The translations under genes and the position numbers were made by a program. A DNA stretch of 5,187 nucleotides from Anaerolineae bacterium (lineage in GTDB: Bacteria; Chloroflexota; Anaerolineae; Promineifilales; Promineifilaceae): contig JACSSI010000418.1 in the NCBI GenBank assembly GCA_014879345.1, positions 1-5,187 on the forward strand, in the 5' to 3' direction. Numbering within the stretch: the first letter of the stretch is position 1; every line of letters starts with the position of its first letter. Of the stretch, positions 4,676-5,187 are shown piece after piece. The notes below the pieces were generated by a model. The model saw nothing but the letters and a program-made list of their open reading frames with translations, had not been told where the DNA came from and ran no database searches.

Positions 4676-5187
4676 ATGTCAAAGTATGCCCATGTTTTCG
4701 CACGTCTAAACTTCAGTAATAGAAAATTAACTGGAGTTATCATCCTGGTATTTTTAATTTTTGTGATTCTTTTTGGACTAGTATTTGGCACTAACTTAGT
4801 GGAGGCAAACCCACCTAATAATACTCAAACTCTGCTAAGTTCCACCACATTCAAAACAATTCCAGTGCTTGCACAATCATCCGGTGATTCGTCTGTTTTT
4901 TTACCTATGATCATGAGCGGCTCAAGTAATGACTTTTCTATCATCTTTGTCTCTCGCCAAATTCCAACAAACGGTAGTGTGTATTACCAGCAGGGAGGGA
5001 TGTTGCCCGGTACAGGATCCTATAGCCGATTTGTCGTCGCTGCCCCGGGTAAGCTAATTATTCAAGAGCCAAATGGATCTATGCGCACTTTAATAGATGG
5101 CTCAAATCCTCGGGCAGCTTCATTGAATTTAATTGATGTGAATGCGCCAGAAGTTTCTTACGATGGAAAGAAGATTGTTTTTGCTGG
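4676..5187 (+). CDS. N-terminal part of a secreted or membrane-anchored TolB/PD40-like beta-propeller protein (3' end outside window)
   Basis: The frame is open from ATG 4676 to the window end (170 whole codons). An in-frame TAG at 4640-4642 rules out a longer start, and AAAGGA (4658-4663) with GAG (4666-4668) provides a ribosome binding site. Residues 1-17 are polar and basic. Residues 18-38 are a hydrophobic helix (GVIILVFLIFVILFGLVFG), followed by a possible signal-peptidase site after VEA (42-44). There is no lipobox cysteine. A low-complexity Ser/Thr/Asn linker follows, with VFLPMIM at 74-80. From residue 88, SIIFVSRQIP, then SRFVVAAPGKLIIQEPNGSMRTLIDG (a strand-turn-strand), and finally NAPEVSYDGKKIVFAG (156-171) resemble the first blade of PD40/TolB-type propellers, including those in hydrazine-synthase-alpha-like proteins. 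PEVSYDGKKIVFAG is the characteristic repeat. The product therefore probably acts outside the membrane. Its ligand or activity cannot be told from the fragment, and resemblance to hydrazine synthase alone does not imply anammox metabolism. Confidence 0.82.
   Translation, partial: MSKYAHVFARLNFSNRKLTGVIILVFLIFVILFGLVFGTNLVEANPPNNTQTLLSSTTFKTIPVLAQSSGDSSVFLPMIMSGSSNDFSIIFVSRQIPTNGSVYYQQGGMLPGTGSYSRFVVAAPGKLIIQEPNGSMRTLIDGSNPRAASLNLIDVNAPEVSYDGKKIVFA

Noticed and set aside
4510..4791. 93-codon open frame on the minus strand in the intergenic region
   Set aside because: It overlaps the start and membrane segment of the forward gene at 4676, and its product has no recognisable domain. It looks like a chance reading of AT-rich DNA.

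Overview
All genes in this window read left to right. A complete four-gene sugar-biosynthesis operon lies between two cell-envelope genes that run off the window edges. The DNA is moderately AT-rich and bacterial in organisation: Shine-Dalgarno sequences, ATGA-type gene overlaps and short spacers. The envelope genes suggest, but do not prove, a Chloroflexota-like (Anaerolineae or relative) source. The left fragment is the C-terminus of a DUF4082-type protein. The right one is a secreted protein with a short VFLPMIM segment, of a kind I associate from memory with exported Chloroflexota proteins, followed by a TolB/PD40-type propeller start. No rRNA, tRNA or marker protein is present to fix the taxonomy.

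Layout. Positions 3-359: last 118 residues of the DUF4082 protein. Positions 360-527: AT-rich gap with a small hairpin, a weak promoter candidate and a good ribosome binding site. Positions 528-4335: operon of (i) a Gfo/Idh/MocA NAD(P)-dependent sugar dehydrogenase, (ii) a DegT/DnrJ/EryC1 PLP-dependent sugar aminotransferase, (iii) a left-handed beta-helix (hexapeptide) acyltransferase, and (iv) an extended-SDR nucleotide-sugar epimerase/dehydratase. Genes i/ii overlap by 4 nt, ii/iii by 8 nt (or 20 nt with the alternative start), and iii/iv are 25 nt apart. A perfect 10-bp hairpin at 4327-4350, containing the last stop codon, probably closes the operon. Positions 4336-4675: non-coding region with three related 15-bp motifs, two of them palindromic. 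Positions 4676-5187: N-terminal 170 residues of a membrane-anchored or secreted beta-propeller-like protein.

The four enzymes fit one route: oxidation of a ring hydroxyl to a ketone, PLP-dependent amination of that ketone, N-acylation of the amine, and epimerisation or another NAD-dependent step. The WbpB/WbpE/WbpD/WbpI route to UDP-2,3-diacetamido uronic acids uses the same enzyme order, so an N-acylated amino-sugar nucleotide is the best guess for the product. The exact sugar cannot be read from sequence. No glycosyltransferase, flippase, polymerase or sugar-nucleotidyltransferase is in the window, so the donor substrate and the final acceptor must come from elsewhere. I see no clear sign of an entirely new type of system. 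The most notable points are this compact cassette sitting between exported-protein genes and the structured 340-bp intergenic region.
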